64,000 nt of DNA from Bradyrhizobium lablabi (GTDB taxonomy: Bacteria; Pseudomonadota; Alphaproteobacteria; Rhizobiales; Xanthobacteraceae): the NCBI RefSeq assembly GCF_018131005.1, contig NZ_JAFCJK010000006.1, positions 310,001 to 374,000 on the forward strand, read 5' to 3'. Of the stretch, positions 44,501 to 52,619 are shown in pieces. The first letter of the stretch is position 1. Every line of letters starts with the position of its first letter. The notes under the pieces were generated by a model. That model was not told the origin of the DNA, did no database searches, and saw only the letters and a list, made by a program, of their open reading frames with translations. The position numbers and the translations under genes were made by a program.

Positions 44501-44691
44501 TGCGATTCAAGCTCCGAGGGCGCGGCGCCGAATTGCGAGACCGCGACGGAGATCACCGGAATGTCGGCGCTCGGCAACCGCGTCACCGCGAGCTTGGTGA
44601 AGGAGACCCAGCCCAGCACGAGCAGGATGATCGAGAAGACGATCGAGGGAAGCGGGTTCCGGATCGACCAAGCCGAGATGTTCAGAGCCAT
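41533..44691 (-). CDS. RND-family multidrug efflux permease (HAE1 type)
   Basis: A 1052-aa inner-membrane proton/drug antiporter. It has the AcrB/MexB layout: TM1 after NISAWSIRNPLPSIVF, a large periplasmic loop, TM2-6 with GILVDDAIVEIENIVRHM (the TM4 Asp pair for proton relay), a second periplasmic loop, and TM8-12 with ILMLMGIVTKNAIMLVEFA. The start ATG overlaps the stop of the adaptor gene, so the two are translationally coupled. No TolC-type gene is adjacent; a shared outer-membrane channel must come from elsewhere. The substrate range is not predictable. Confidence 0.93.
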   Translation of the reverse strand: MALNISAWSIRNPLPSIVFSIILLVLGWVSFTKLAVTRLPSADIPVISVAVSQFGAAPSELESQVTKTIEDGVSGVEGVRHISSSITDGLSVTTIQFALETNTDRALNDVKDAVTRVRANLPQNVTEPLIQRVDVIGLPIVTYAAISPGKTPEQLSYFVDDVVKRALQGVRGVAQVERIGGVEREILVSLDPDKLQAAGLTAVNVSQILRGTNVDLAGGRAEIGKNDQAIRTLAGAKTLNELAGTMIPLFGGGEVRLDDLGTVTDTIADRRTFARFNGEPVVALGIKRSKGASDVVVAAAVQKRIEAVKAAYPDVDLKLIDTSVEFTKGNYEAAISTLFEGAILAVIIVLLFLRDIRATIIAAVSLPLSIFPAFWAMDILGFSLNLVSFLAITLSTGILVDDAIVEIENIVRHMRMGKTPYRAALEAADEIGLAVIAISLTIIAIFAPASFMSGIAGQFFKQFGITVSVQVFFSLLAARFVTPMLAAYFLKPHAHDEPPPGRILRGYHSVVTWSVKHYFITVLIGFAIFAASIWSITLLPQGFLPAQDTARSLLAMELPPGSQLAYTEKVTEEIVARLRKRPEVRSVFVDGGRVPPGTQEVRRASLIINYTPKKDRKITQRELELAIGKELENVPDIRFWFLDENGLRAISLVVTGTDSNIVNNVASELATQMKRIPIIANVISETALDRPELRIRPRAELAARLGVSTESLSQTIRVATIGDVGPALAKFDAGDRQVPIRVQLEDNARSDLQMLEQLRVPLGQRGERGGVPLSVVADIQLDQGPTSINRYDRERQATVAADLVGNAALGDATKLIYELPVMKSLPKGVKVSPSGDAESLNELSDGFATAITAGLMMVYAVLVLLFGTFLQPITILFSLPLSIGGAIGALLLTGKQLTTPVWIGILMLMGIVTKNAIMLVEFAIEAMRDGKRRDEAMIDAGMKRARPIVMTTVAMVAGMMPSALAFGAGGEFRSPMALAVIGGLLFSTVLSLVFVPAMFMVMDDIGALTWRLGKRLIVSHADHELTPAEHPADPAAKGPPGPPPNMVSPAAE

Positions 44692-45608
44692 TAGCGTGCC
44701 CGCGTGCGATCTAGTTCGTCTGCGAACATGGTTTTGATCTGGTCGCCGTCATGCAGCGAGGTGCCAGCGTCGGCCACGACGATTTCGCCGACGTCGAGGC
44801 CTTCGAGGATTTCGGTCGCGGTGTCCGACGTCAGCCCGACCCGCACCTTGCGCGTCTCGATCGTGTTGCCCTTAACGACCTGCAACGTGAGGCGATCGAT
44901 CGCGGTGCGCGGCACGGCGACGCCGCACGAGCGCTTGGCGTCGATATTGGCGCGCGCGAACATGCCGACCTTGAGCGTGGGATTGTTGTTCAGCGAAATG
45001 CGGACATGCCCAAGCTGGGTCGTGCGGTCGATCTGCGGCGAGATCTGGCGAACCTTGCCGACCATGTCGGGCGCGTCATCGCGGCTGATCCGCACGGTCG
45101 CGCCGGGGTTGAGCTTCAAGAGCTGAAAGCTCGGCACTTCGGCGTCGAGCTCGATCTCGTTGTTGATCGAAATGCGGAACATCGGCCCGCTCTGCGGCGA
45201 AGCCGGCGCGCCGACGGCGGTGCGCACCTCGGTGATGAGGCCGGCCGCCGGCGCGCGCAGCACAATCGGCTGGGCATTGCCTTGCGCTGTCTGCTGCGGC
45301 GGCGGGGTCAGCCGGGCGAGGTCCTGGTTCTTGGTGACGATGTCGCCTTCGCGCACGAGCACGTCGGTGACCTTGGAACCCTCCTGATCGACGTTCACCT
45401 GCGCTTCGCGGCGCGGCACGATGAAGCCGGTGACGCGGACCATGTCGGAGAAGCAGGCATTGGTCGATTTTGTCACCACGACGAGCGCCTGGCCCGGCGT
45501 TTCCTTCTCCTCGGGACGCGAGCGGTGCTCGAATGCGTAATAGGCGACGCCAAGCGCGACAAGGAACGCCGTTCCGAGCGCAGGCTTGAGGTAGTCGGAA
45601 AGATTCAT
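44691..45608 (-). CDS. RND efflux periplasmic adaptor (membrane fusion protein)
   Basis: A 305-aa adaptor. An N-terminal membrane anchor (about 10-27) is followed by a lipoyl-type half (DQEGSKVTDVLVREGDIVTK), a short hairpin with a Gln/Pro-rich turn, a barrel region and the membrane-proximal VRVGLTSDTATEILEGLDVG block. It links the pump to an outer-membrane channel. The stop codon overlaps the permease start. It is paralogous to the orphan adaptor at 29785-30663, including the early Cys. Confidence 0.9.
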   Translation of the reverse strand: MNLSDYLKPALGTAFLVALGVAYYAFEHRSRPEEKETPGQALVVVTKSTNACFSDMVRVTGFIVPRREAQVNVDQEGSKVTDVLVREGDIVTKNQDLARLTPPPQQTAQGNAQPIVLRAPAAGLITEVRTAVGAPASPQSGPMFRISINNEIELDAEVPSFQLLKLNPGATVRISRDDAPDMVGKVRQISPQIDRTTQLGHVRISLNNNPTLKVGMFARANIDAKRSCGVAVPRTAIDRLTLQVVKGNTIETRKVRVGLTSDTATEILEGLDVGEIVVADAGTSLHDGDQIKTMFADELDRTRAR

Positions 45609-45837
45609 TGCCGGATCAATCCAGAGGGTGGCGCGTCATGATCGTTCGGATCGTCATCCCGCTTGGTACCTTGTTATTCGAGCATGCGGAATGCCGATAC
45701 CCATTCTTCCGGATCATGCTCGGGCGTCATGTGAAGCGAGCCGAATGGCTGCTCCCTGAAGCACCCCAAAAGCAAATGCGTCCCGCCGGGGTGCGAGACG
45801 CATTCTAACCTCAAACAATCACGCCACGCCACGCCCA

Positions 45838-46491
45838 TCACTTGGACGCGGTCGCCTTGTTTTCCATGTTCACGACCTGAACGCGGCGGTTCACTTCCGC
45901 CATCGGCTGGCTTGGGTCCTTCAGCTTGCTCTTGCCATAGCCGACGGTCACGAGGTCGGCGCCGTCGACGCCGGATTTGTCGACCAGGTAGCGCTTGATG
46001 GAATCGGCGCGCCGTTCGGAGAGGCCCTGGTTGTATTCCTCGCCGCCGGCGGCGTCGGTGTGGCCGGCGACCACGAAGGTCGAGCCCTTCAGGTCGGGAT
46101 TGGTCAGCGCGCGGCCGAGCGCCTGCACCGAGGGCAGCGATTTCGCGCTGATGTCGGCGGAGTTGTAGTCGAAATTGATTTCGAGATCGATCTTGGGTTT
46201 GTGCTTGACAATGGTCGCGATCTCCTCGCGCTCGGCCGTCGACAGCGAGCGCGTGGCGCGGCCGCGGACGCTCTGGACGAACTTGGCCTGCTCCGCGTTG
46301 AGTCCGGGCGAGGCCTGGGGGGCTGCCGAGAGGCCGCGCGTCAGGGGCTGCTTCTCGGATGCCAGCGCCTTGACGATCTGCTCCTCGGTGACGTCGTCGC
46401 CGGCGCGGGCGGCGGCCACGCCGCACGAAAGTGCGGCACCGATAGTCACGATGGAAAGGATTGCAATCAGACTCGCGGATGGTTTGAACAT
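45838..46491 (-). CDS. OmpA-family peptidoglycan-associated protein
   Basis: A 217-aa protein with an N-terminal signal peptide (about 1-30) and a C-terminal OmpA-like domain (about 100-215). The domain shows FDYNSADI, VVAGHTDAAGGEEYNQGLSERRA and a final NRRVQVV, the binding loop for the peptide stem of peptidoglycan. The ATG follows AGGACC. It lies downstream of the second caspase-fold gene on the same strand, 145 nt away, so the two may act together in the periplasm. Confidence 0.9.
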   Translation of the reverse strand: MFKPSASLIAILSIVTIGAALSCGVAAARAGDDVTEEQIVKALASEKQPLTRGLSAAPQASPGLNAEQAKFVQSVRGRATRSLSTAEREEIATIVKHKPKIDLEINFDYNSADISAKSLPSVQALGRALTNPDLKGSTFVVAGHTDAAGGEEYNQGLSERRADSIKRYLVDKSGVDGADLVTVGYGKSKLKDPSQPMAEVNRRVQVVNMENKATASK

Positions 46492-46636
46492 GTTTGGTCC
46501 TGCTGCGCCAATCGGCGCGGTTCCAATAAATATTCAAAAATCATCGCCGGCACCTAGCGCGCCGGCATGCACCCTCTGATATGTCTGCCAGTTCCACCCG
46601 CGGTTCGAGGAATGCCGCAGGCAGCTTCAAAATGCG

Positions 46637-48100
46637 TCACTGGACGCCGTATTCGGCGAATTCCTTCACAATATTAGGATCCATCGCCTTGGCGTTCGTG
46701 ATGTCGAGATCGCCCTCCGCGATCGCGCCGTTCCGCTTCTTGGCGAGGCCGCGTCCATACAACGAGGAGGTCAGGCGCGGGTTGATCTTCAGCGCGGCGT
46801 CGAAATCGGCGATGGCGTTCTTGTTCTGCCCGCCCTTCAGGTTCATCAGCCCGCGGCTGTCGAGCGCATCGACGAAATTGGGACGCAGCCGCAGCGCCTC
46901 GTTGCAATCCTTCAGCGCGGCCTGCAGGTCGCCGATCACGGTGCGGGCCCAGCAGCGGTTGTTATAGGCCTCAACGTCCTTCGGGTTCAGCCGCAGCGAA
47001 TTGGTGAAATCCTTGATCGCGAGGTCGTAGGCGCCTTTGCTGGCATACACTTGGCCGCGCCGGTAGAGCGCGGCCGCATCGTCGGGATTGTCGTTGAGTT
47101 TGGCGGTGAGGCTCTTGATCGTCGGGTCGTCGGCGAGCGCGACGGTGGTCGGGCTGGCCGAGGTCGTCGGTGCTGGCTGGACGACGGTCGGCGCCGGAGG
47201 GGGCGGCGGCGGCAGCGCGATCTCGGCCGGCTTCTGCGGCGCAGGAGCGGGTGGCTCGGTCGCAGCCTGGACCTGGGGCGGTGCAGGCGGAGCGGGAGGC
47301 GGCGTGGCGGCCGCCTCACTCGGCGGCGGGCTTGATGGCCGCGGCGCGTTTCCAGGAATGAAGGAGAAGTCCTCTGCGAGCGAGGACGAAATCCATGGCA
47401 CCTGCTCCTGGCGCGAGGCGCGGGTGACGCCGACGCGGGTGCGATTCAGCGTCTCCTCCGCCATCAGGTCCGGCGTGCGGATCTCCTTCAGCAGTTCCCG
47501 CACGAACAGGCTGCGGTCGCTACCATTGTCTGAGACGACCGAGGACAGCGCGGCCGAATACATCACGAGCGTCCCGTTCGGCGCGATCACCGGTGCCAGC
47601 CCGGCCGAGAAGCTGCGGAACCGGCGTTCGAACGGGTTGCGCCTGGAGGCGTCAATCAACGCGATCTTCACGCCCGCGCCGCGACTGTTGATCTCGCCGA
47701 GCACGGCCTCGAGACTGAAGCCGTCGCGGCGGACGTCGGACTCGGCCCAGATCTGCGCATCGACGGGAATCATGTAACTCTGGCGGTTCGACTGGATGCC
47801 GTAGCCCGAAAAGAACACCAGCGCGACCGAACCCGGTTTGATCTTGGCATAGAGCTTTTCGAAGGCGCGGCGCATCCCGTCGCCTGTCAGGTTCTCGCCG
47901 ACCTCGACGGCAAAGCCATCGCGCTTGAGTTCTTCAGCAACGTCCCGTGCGTCGTTGATCGGCTCCTTCAGCGGCGCGTCGGCGTCGGGATATTTGGCAT
48001 TGCCGATGATCAGCGCGAACCGCTCGCCGGCCGCAAGGGCGGGAGCGGGCGAGGCGATCGAAAACACCAGGGCGGCCAGTAAGGCAAGACGGATTTTCAT
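46637..48100 (-). CDS. Caspase-fold pseudoenzyme with TPR domain, exported
   Basis: A 487-aa protein. A signal peptide (1-23) precedes a caspase-like domain (about 25-240) beginning RFALIIGNAKYP. The catalytic positions read VALVFFSGYGIQSN and IALIDASRRNPFE, so the His and Cys of the dyad are Tyr and Ser. A Pro/Ala-rich linker (about 245-325) joins it to C-terminal TPR repeats (about 335-470; ALYRRGQVYASKGAYDLAI, AYNNRCWARTVIGDLQAAL). It is probably a non-proteolytic periplasmic scaffold. It resembles the homologue at 28824-29663 in domain sequence but adds the TPRs. Confidence 0.85.
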   Translation of the reverse strand: MKIRLALLAALVFSIASPAPALAAGERFALIIGNAKYPDADAPLKEPINDARDVAEELKRDGFAVEVGENLTGDGMRRAFEKLYAKIKPGSVALVFFSGYGIQSNRQSYMIPVDAQIWAESDVRRDGFSLEAVLGEINSRGAGVKIALIDASRRNPFERRFRSFSAGLAPVIAPNGTLVMYSAALSSVVSDNGSDRSLFVRELLKEIRTPDLMAEETLNRTRVGVTRASRQEQVPWISSSLAEDFSFIPGNAPRPSSPPPSEAAATPPPAPPAPPQVQAATEPPAPAPQKPAEIALPPPPPPAPTVVQPAPTTSASPTTVALADDPTIKSLTAKLNDNPDDAAALYRRGQVYASKGAYDLAIKDFTNSLRLNPKDVEAYNNRCWARTVIGDLQAALKDCNEALRLRPNFVDALDSRGLMNLKGGQNKNAIADFDAALKINPRLTSSLYGRGLAKKRNGAIAEGDLDITNAKAMDPNIVKEFAEYGVQ

Positions 48101-48459
48101 AATCGCAGCAATCCAGATCGCGGCATTCCAAATGAAATGGCGCCGAATCCAGCTTGCGCCTCGGCGACTCTATCCTACGAAAATCCATTATCAAACCACC
48201 CCAATCCCCTCGTCAACCGCTTGCGATGTCATCGTTAATTGCGACAATTGACCGCGACAGATCAGGTGCATCGCAGCGGAGGCATCTCGGGTCACGACGA
48301 ATCGCCACGGAACGGGTTCCCGGAAGCCTGTCATGTGACCGCTCTCGGGGCTGCGCGACCCTGTCATGCGCCCGTCCCGGTCATCAGCAGTTTGACCTTT
48401 GCGACAGGTGATGGCTTGCTGCGGCGAGCCAGCCCAACACGTCAAGAAGAGCGAAACCG
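48101..48459. other. Divergent intergenic region
   Basis: 359 nt between the caspase-fold gene and the AHL-lactonase-like gene. No gene, tRNA or clear terminator was seen. It should contain promoters for both sides, none of which I can fix. Short direct repeats of GCGACA occur near 48240-48260. Confidence 0.4.
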
Positions 48460-49266
48460 ATGGGAAGCGCCTACGAGATCTACGCACTCCGCTATGCGAC
48501 GATGTCGCCCCGCACCCCCCACCTGAATTTTCTTGTCCCCGATCCGCACGACACGACGGCGCAGGACCTCGATTACTTCGTGTGGCTGATCCGCGGCCAG
48601 GGCCGCGACATCCTGGTCGACACCGGCTTCAACGCTGAGGAAGCCAAGCTGCGGGCCCGCAAGCTGACGCTCAACCCCGTCGATGCGCTGGCCCGCTTCG
48701 GCGTCAGCGCCGACGCGATTGGCGATGTGATCGTCACTCATCTTCACTACGATCACGCCGGCAACCTCGATCGCTTCCCCAATGCCCGCTTTCACCTGCA
48801 GGAACGCGAGATGAGCTACGCAACCGGCCGCTGCATGTGCAACGGCATGCTGCGGCATCCGTTCTCGATCGAGCACGTCACGCAGATGGTGCGGCATGTC
48901 TACGGTGAGCGCGTCGCCTTCCATTCCGGCGATGGCGAGATCGCGCCCGGCATCACGGTGCACCGCGTCGGCGGCCATTCGGACGGCTTGCAGGTGGTGC
49001 GGGTCGAGACCGCGCGCGGTCCCGTCGTCCTCGCCTCCGACGCCGCTCATTACTATGCGAACCTGCACAAGCGCAGCCCATTCCCGATCGTCTACAATGT
49101 CGGTGACATGGCGCAGGGCTGGGAGATTGTCGAGCGGCTCGCCGGGCATCCGGACCGTTTCATCCCCGGCCATGATCCGATCGTGAGCGAGATCTACCCG
49201 CGCGCCAGTGACAAGGTCGATGCGTTTGCCTTGCATCTCGCCCCCTCGCGCTCGTTTGCGAAATAG
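48460..49266 (+). CDS. Metallo-beta-lactamase-fold hydrolase, AHL-lactonase-like
   Basis: A 268-aa MBL protein. The zinc motif is complete: THLHYDHAGN (HxHxDH), then VGGHSDG (His), SDAAHYYA (Asp) and the late His in IPGHDP. The overall order resembles AttM/AhlD-type N-acyl-homoserine lactonases, which open the lactone ring of quorum-sensing signals, but other lactones or esters are possible. The ATG at 48460 follows AGAGCGAAA. It precedes a 3-hydroxyisobutyrate-dehydrogenase-like gene by 50 nt, suggesting one transcription unit. No luxI/luxR pair is nearby. Confidence 0.82.
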   Translation: MGSAYEIYALRYATMSPRTPHLNFLVPDPHDTTAQDLDYFVWLIRGQGRDILVDTGFNAEEAKLRARKLTLNPVDALARFGVSADAIGDVIVTHLHYDHAGNLDRFPNARFHLQEREMSYATGRCMCNGMLRHPFSIEHVTQMVRHVYGERVAFHSGDGEIAPGITVHRVGGHSDGLQVVRVETARGPVVLASDAAHYYANLHKRSPFPIVYNVGDMAQGWEIVERLAGHPDRFIPGHDPIVSEIYPRASDKVDAFALHLAPSRSFAK

Positions 49267-49316
49267 GCCGAAGCGCTTTCAAAGCGAAGTTGACACGCGC
49301 CAAGAGAAGACTGGAC

Positions 49317-50198
49317 ATGTCCGACTACAAGACGCTCGGCTTTATCGGCCTCGGCGTGATGGGTGAGCCGATCTGCCGCAACCTCGTAAGGAAGAGCGGC
49401 AAGCGCGTGATCGTCTTCGACCTCGCGGCCGAGCCGTTGCAGCGGTTGCGCGCCGACGGCGCCGAAGTCGCACACTCGGTCGGCGACGTCGTCAATCATT
49501 GCGATGCGATATTCCTGTGCCTGCCGAGCGCCAGACATGTGCGCGCGGTGTTTGAAGGCGATGGCATCCTGCGGAACGTCAGGAGCGGTCAGGTCGTGGT
49601 CGATCTCGGCACGTCCTCGGTCGCCCAGACCCGCGACTTTGCCGGGCAGTTGCAGACCAGGGGGGCGGCCTGGGCGGATGCGCCGATTGCGCGCACGCGT
49701 CAGGCGGCGCAGGACGGTACGCTCAGCGTCATGGTCGGCGCGGCGCCTGCGCTCTATGCGGCGATCGAGCCCTTGATCCGCTGTTTTGCCACCGACGTCA
49801 CCCGTTGCGGCGACGTCGGCGCGGGACAGGTCACGAAGATCCTCAACAACATGGTGCTGTTCGAGACCGTGAATGCGCTGGCGGAGGCCGTCGCGGTGGC
49901 CAAGCACAACGGCGTCGACCCAAAACTGTTGCTGGAGACCCTGTCGAAGGGCTCGGCCGACAGCTTCGCGCTGCGCAACCACGGCCTGAAGGCGATCGTG
50001 CCCGGTGCGTTTCCGGAGCGCGCCTTCTCGACCGAATATGCGCTGAAGGACCTGTCCTACGCGCTCGAACTGGCGCGCGATGCCGGCGTCAAGATCCGCG
50101 GCGCCGAACTGGCCGGCACCATCCTGCAGGAAGCGATCGACGCGGGATCAAAGGACAATTATTTTCCTGTCATCGCAAGGCACATCGACAGGACGTAG
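49317..50198 (+). CDS. NAD(P)-dependent beta-hydroxyacid dehydrogenase (3-hydroxyisobutyrate dehydrogenase family)
   Basis: A 293-aa protein. The Rossmann motif GFIGLGVMGEPICRNL is at the N-terminus, the substrate-binding motif lies near ADAPIARTRQAAQDGTLSVM, and the catalytic Lys is in GAGQVTKILNNM. These define the beta-HAD family (HIBADH, tartronate semialdehyde reductase, GarR). The substrate is unknown; linkage to the hydrolase upstream suggests a hydroxyacid released by it. The ATG at 49317 is chosen because it begins right at the dinucleotide-binding fold. Confidence 0.87.
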   Translation: MSDYKTLGFIGLGVMGEPICRNLVRKSGKRVIVFDLAAEPLQRLRADGAEVAHSVGDVVNHCDAIFLCLPSARHVRAVFEGDGILRNVRSGQVVVDLGTSSVAQTRDFAGQLQTRGAAWADAPIARTRQAAQDGTLSVMVGAAPALYAAIEPLIRCFATDVTRCGDVGAGQVTKILNNMVLFETVNALAEAVAVAKHNGVDPKLLLETLSKGSADSFALRNHGLKAIVPGAFPERAFSTEYALKDLSYALELARDAGVKIRGAELAGTILQEAIDAGSKDNYFPVIARHIDRT

Positions 50199-50294
50199 CG
50201 CAGTCTCTCCGCCCTCATTGCGAGCGAAGCGAAGCACCGCCCGTCCACCGAGTACGTATCCCGATCCCCGCCGGGACGTGGGAGAGCGACGGGC

Positions 50295-50855
50295 CTAATA
50301 CGCTTCCTTCGCGTCCGCCTCTTCGCTGGTCTGGACCAGCGCAAGGCTCTTCTCGACCTTGCCGAGCAGGCGTCCGAGATCGCGGCGCTCCTGTGCCGAC
50401 AGGCAGGACAGGATCTCCTGCTCCTTGCGCAACAGGCGCGGGATCAGTTCCTCGTAGAGCGCGTGGCCCTTGCGCGTCAGTTGCAGGCGGAATTCGCGAC
50501 GGTCGTCCTCGTTCTCGACGCGCTCCACGATCTCGCGCTCCATCAGCGCCGAGACGGCTCGACTGATGGTGGATTTGTGTGTGCGTGTGCAGTACGCGAT
50601 GTATTGGGCGCTGCAGGCATCATTGCGGAAGCCTAGCGTTGCGAGCACGCGCCATTCCGGAATGTCGAGGTCGTAGCGCGCACTATATTCGACCGAAAGC
50701 GCCGAACTGACCTCGGCGGCGAGACGGTTCAGGCGGAACGGCACGAAGTGGAACAGGTCGAGGCGCTTTCTCCGCAGCGCGATGTCGTCGCGCGGATCGG
50801 CCTCCACCGCGGGGCCCGGCCGGGGCGGGGGCTGGCTCGCAGACGTCCTTGCCAA
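50295..50855 (-). CDS. MarR-family transcriptional regulator of the aromatic cluster
   Basis: About 186 aa. The winged helix-turn-helix (about 65-135) reads IPEWRVLATLGF, TRTHKSTISRAVSAL and the wing ENEDDRREFRLQLT. The TTG at 50855 is preferred because GGAGGGA precedes it; a TTG at 50867 would place that ribosome site inside the gene. It is divergent from the flavin hydroxylase gene and probably represses the hydroxylase-hmgA-fahA unit until an aromatic ligand binds. This is inferred from position. Confidence 0.88.
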   Translation of the reverse strand: MARTSASQPPPRPGPAVEADPRDDIALRRKRLDLFHFVPFRLNRLAAEVSSALSVEYSARYDLDIPEWRVLATLGFRNDACSAQYIAYCTRTHKSTISRAVSALMEREIVERVENEDDRREFRLQLTRKGHALYEELIPRLLRKEQEILSCLSAQERRDLGRLLGKVEKSLALVQTSEEADAKEAY

Positions 50856-51002
50856 AAATCCCTCCAATTTGAGTTGACGACCAGCCCGACAGGGAGTTTA
50901 GATAGTTGCATGTGAGACTAATTTAGCAAGGTCGCATCTCGGTCGCAAGGCCGTCACAGGCCACAAAAGTAAAAGACCGGCGCTTCAGGGAACGGTCACG
51001 CC

Positions 51003-52610
51003 ATGGCACAGGCCAAAACCCAGTTCGGCTATCGCCGTCATCCCGATCAGGATCGGGCGGGAGCCAACGTCGCAGAACACGCGGTTGTAGTGGTCGGCGC
51101 CGGACCGGTCGGCTTGTCGCTTGCGATCGATCTGGCGCAACGTGGCCAGCGCGTGGTGCTGCTCGACGATGCCGACCGGATCGGTGAGGGCTCGCGTGCG
51201 ATCTGCTTCTCAAAGCGCTCGCTGGAATTCTGGGACCGGCTTGGCGTGGGCGACCGCATGGTCGAGAAGGGCGTGGTGTGGAGCGTCGGCAGGATTTTCC
51301 ATGGCGCTTCGCAGCTCTATCAGTTCAACCTGCTGCCCGAGGAGGGCCACAAGCGGCCAGCCTTCATCAACTTGCAGCAATTCTATGCAGAGGCCTATCT
51401 GGTTGACCGCGTCGAGCAGTTGCCCGAGATCGATCTGCGTTGGCGCAACAGGGTGATTGCGCTGGAGAGCCGCAACGATCATGTCGCGCTGACGGTCGCA
51501 ACCCCTGACGGCTCCTATCGCCTGCATGCATCTTTCGTCGTTGCCTGCGATGGCGCCCGCTCGTCGTTGCGGCAGATGGTGGGCGCGGACTTTGCCGGCC
51601 AGATGTTCGAGGACCAGTTTCTGATCGCCGACGTCAGGATGACGTCGGCCTTTCCGACCGAACGCTGGTTCTGGTTCGACCCGCCGTTCCATGCCGGCCG
51701 CTCGGCGTTGCTGCACAAGCAGCCGGACGACATCTGGCGCATCGATCTGCAGCTCAATTCGGATGCCGATCCGGCGGTGGAGAAGCTGCCGGAGAACGTC
51801 CGGCCGCGGATCGCGCGCATGCTCGGGCATGACAAGTTCGAGTTCGAATGGATCTCGCTCTACAAGTTCCAGTGCCGGCGGATGGCCAAGTTCATCCATG
51901 GCCGGGTAATCTTCGCCGGCGATGCCGCGCATCAGGTCTCTCCGTTCGGCGCACGCGGCGCCAATTCGGGGCTTGAGGACGCCGAGAATCTGTCGTGGAA
52001 GCTCGATCGTGTCCTGCGCGGGCTCTCGCCGGAAGGCCTGCTCGAGAGCTATCACGTCGAGCGCGGCGCCGCAGCGGACGAGAACATCCGCGAGTCGACG
52101 CGCTCGACCGACTTCATGGCGCCGGCCACGCGGCAGGAGGCGCGGCTGCGCGAGGCCGTGCTGTCGCTCGCCGCGGAAACCGAGTTCGGAAAGCGCATGG
52201 TCAATGGCGGCCGCCTGTCGGTGCCGTCGGTCTATGACACGCCGCTGTCGACAGATGACCGCGACAGCTGGCGCGGCGGCCCGCGGCCGGGCGCATCGAT
52301 GCCGGACGCGCCGGTGACGGATCAAAGCGGCAGTTCCACCTATCTGACTGAAGCCTTCATCAAACAGGGAACGCGTTTCACATTGCTCGCGTTTGGCAAT
52401 GGCGCGGTGATCGACGTGCCCGACGGCGTCGGCACGCTTCGCGTCGGCGGCGGTCTCGTCGACATCAAGGGGCTTGCCGGCCAGCGCTACGACGCCGAAC
52501 CTGATACGGCCTACCTGCTGCGGCCCGACGGCTATGTCGCGGCGCGATTCCGCAAAACCTCGCGGCTGGCGCTTGATGCGGCGCTGGCGCGCGCGTCCGG
52601 CCTGAACTGA
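51003..52610 (+). CDS. FAD-dependent aromatic hydroxylase (MhpA/MhaA-like)
   Basis: A 535-aa class A flavoprotein monooxygenase. The FAD/NADH dinucleotide motif is VVVGAGPVGLSLAIDLAQRG near 23, the DG motif lies in VVACDGARSSLRQMV near 185, and the second FAD motif is GRVIFAGDAAHQVSPFGARG near 305. A thioredoxin-like C-terminal domain (about 430-535) is typical of phenol/3-HPP hydroxylases. Being first in a unit with hmgA and fahA, it may convert a hydroxyphenylacetate to homogentisate, as MhaA does in Pseudomonas putida. The substrate is inferred. Confidence 0.82.
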   Translation: MAQAKTQFGYRRHPDQDRAGANVAEHAVVVVGAGPVGLSLAIDLAQRGQRVVLLDDADRIGEGSRAICFSKRSLEFWDRLGVGDRMVEKGVVWSVGRIFHGASQLYQFNLLPEEGHKRPAFINLQQFYAEAYLVDRVEQLPEIDLRWRNRVIALESRNDHVALTVATPDGSYRLHASFVVACDGARSSLRQMVGADFAGQMFEDQFLIADVRMTSAFPTERWFWFDPPFHAGRSALLHKQPDDIWRIDLQLNSDADPAVEKLPENVRPRIARMLGHDKFEFEWISLYKFQCRRMAKFIHGRVIFAGDAAHQVSPFGARGANSGLEDAENLSWKLDRVLRGLSPEGLLESYHVERGAAADENIRESTRSTDFMAPATRQEARLREAVLSLAAETEFGKRMVNGGRLSVPSVYDTPLSTDDRDSWRGGPRPGASMPDAPVTDQSGSSTYLTEAFIKQGTRFTLLAFGNGAVIDVPDGVGTLRVGGGLVDIKGLAGQRYDAEPDTAYLLRPDGYVAARFRKTSRLALDAALARASGLN

Positions 52611-52619
52611 GGTCTGCTC

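Noticed and set aside
46581..46967. 128-aa plus-strand frame over the end of the TPR caspase gene
   Set aside because: Antisense to the clear TPR coding sequence and Ser/Arg-rich.
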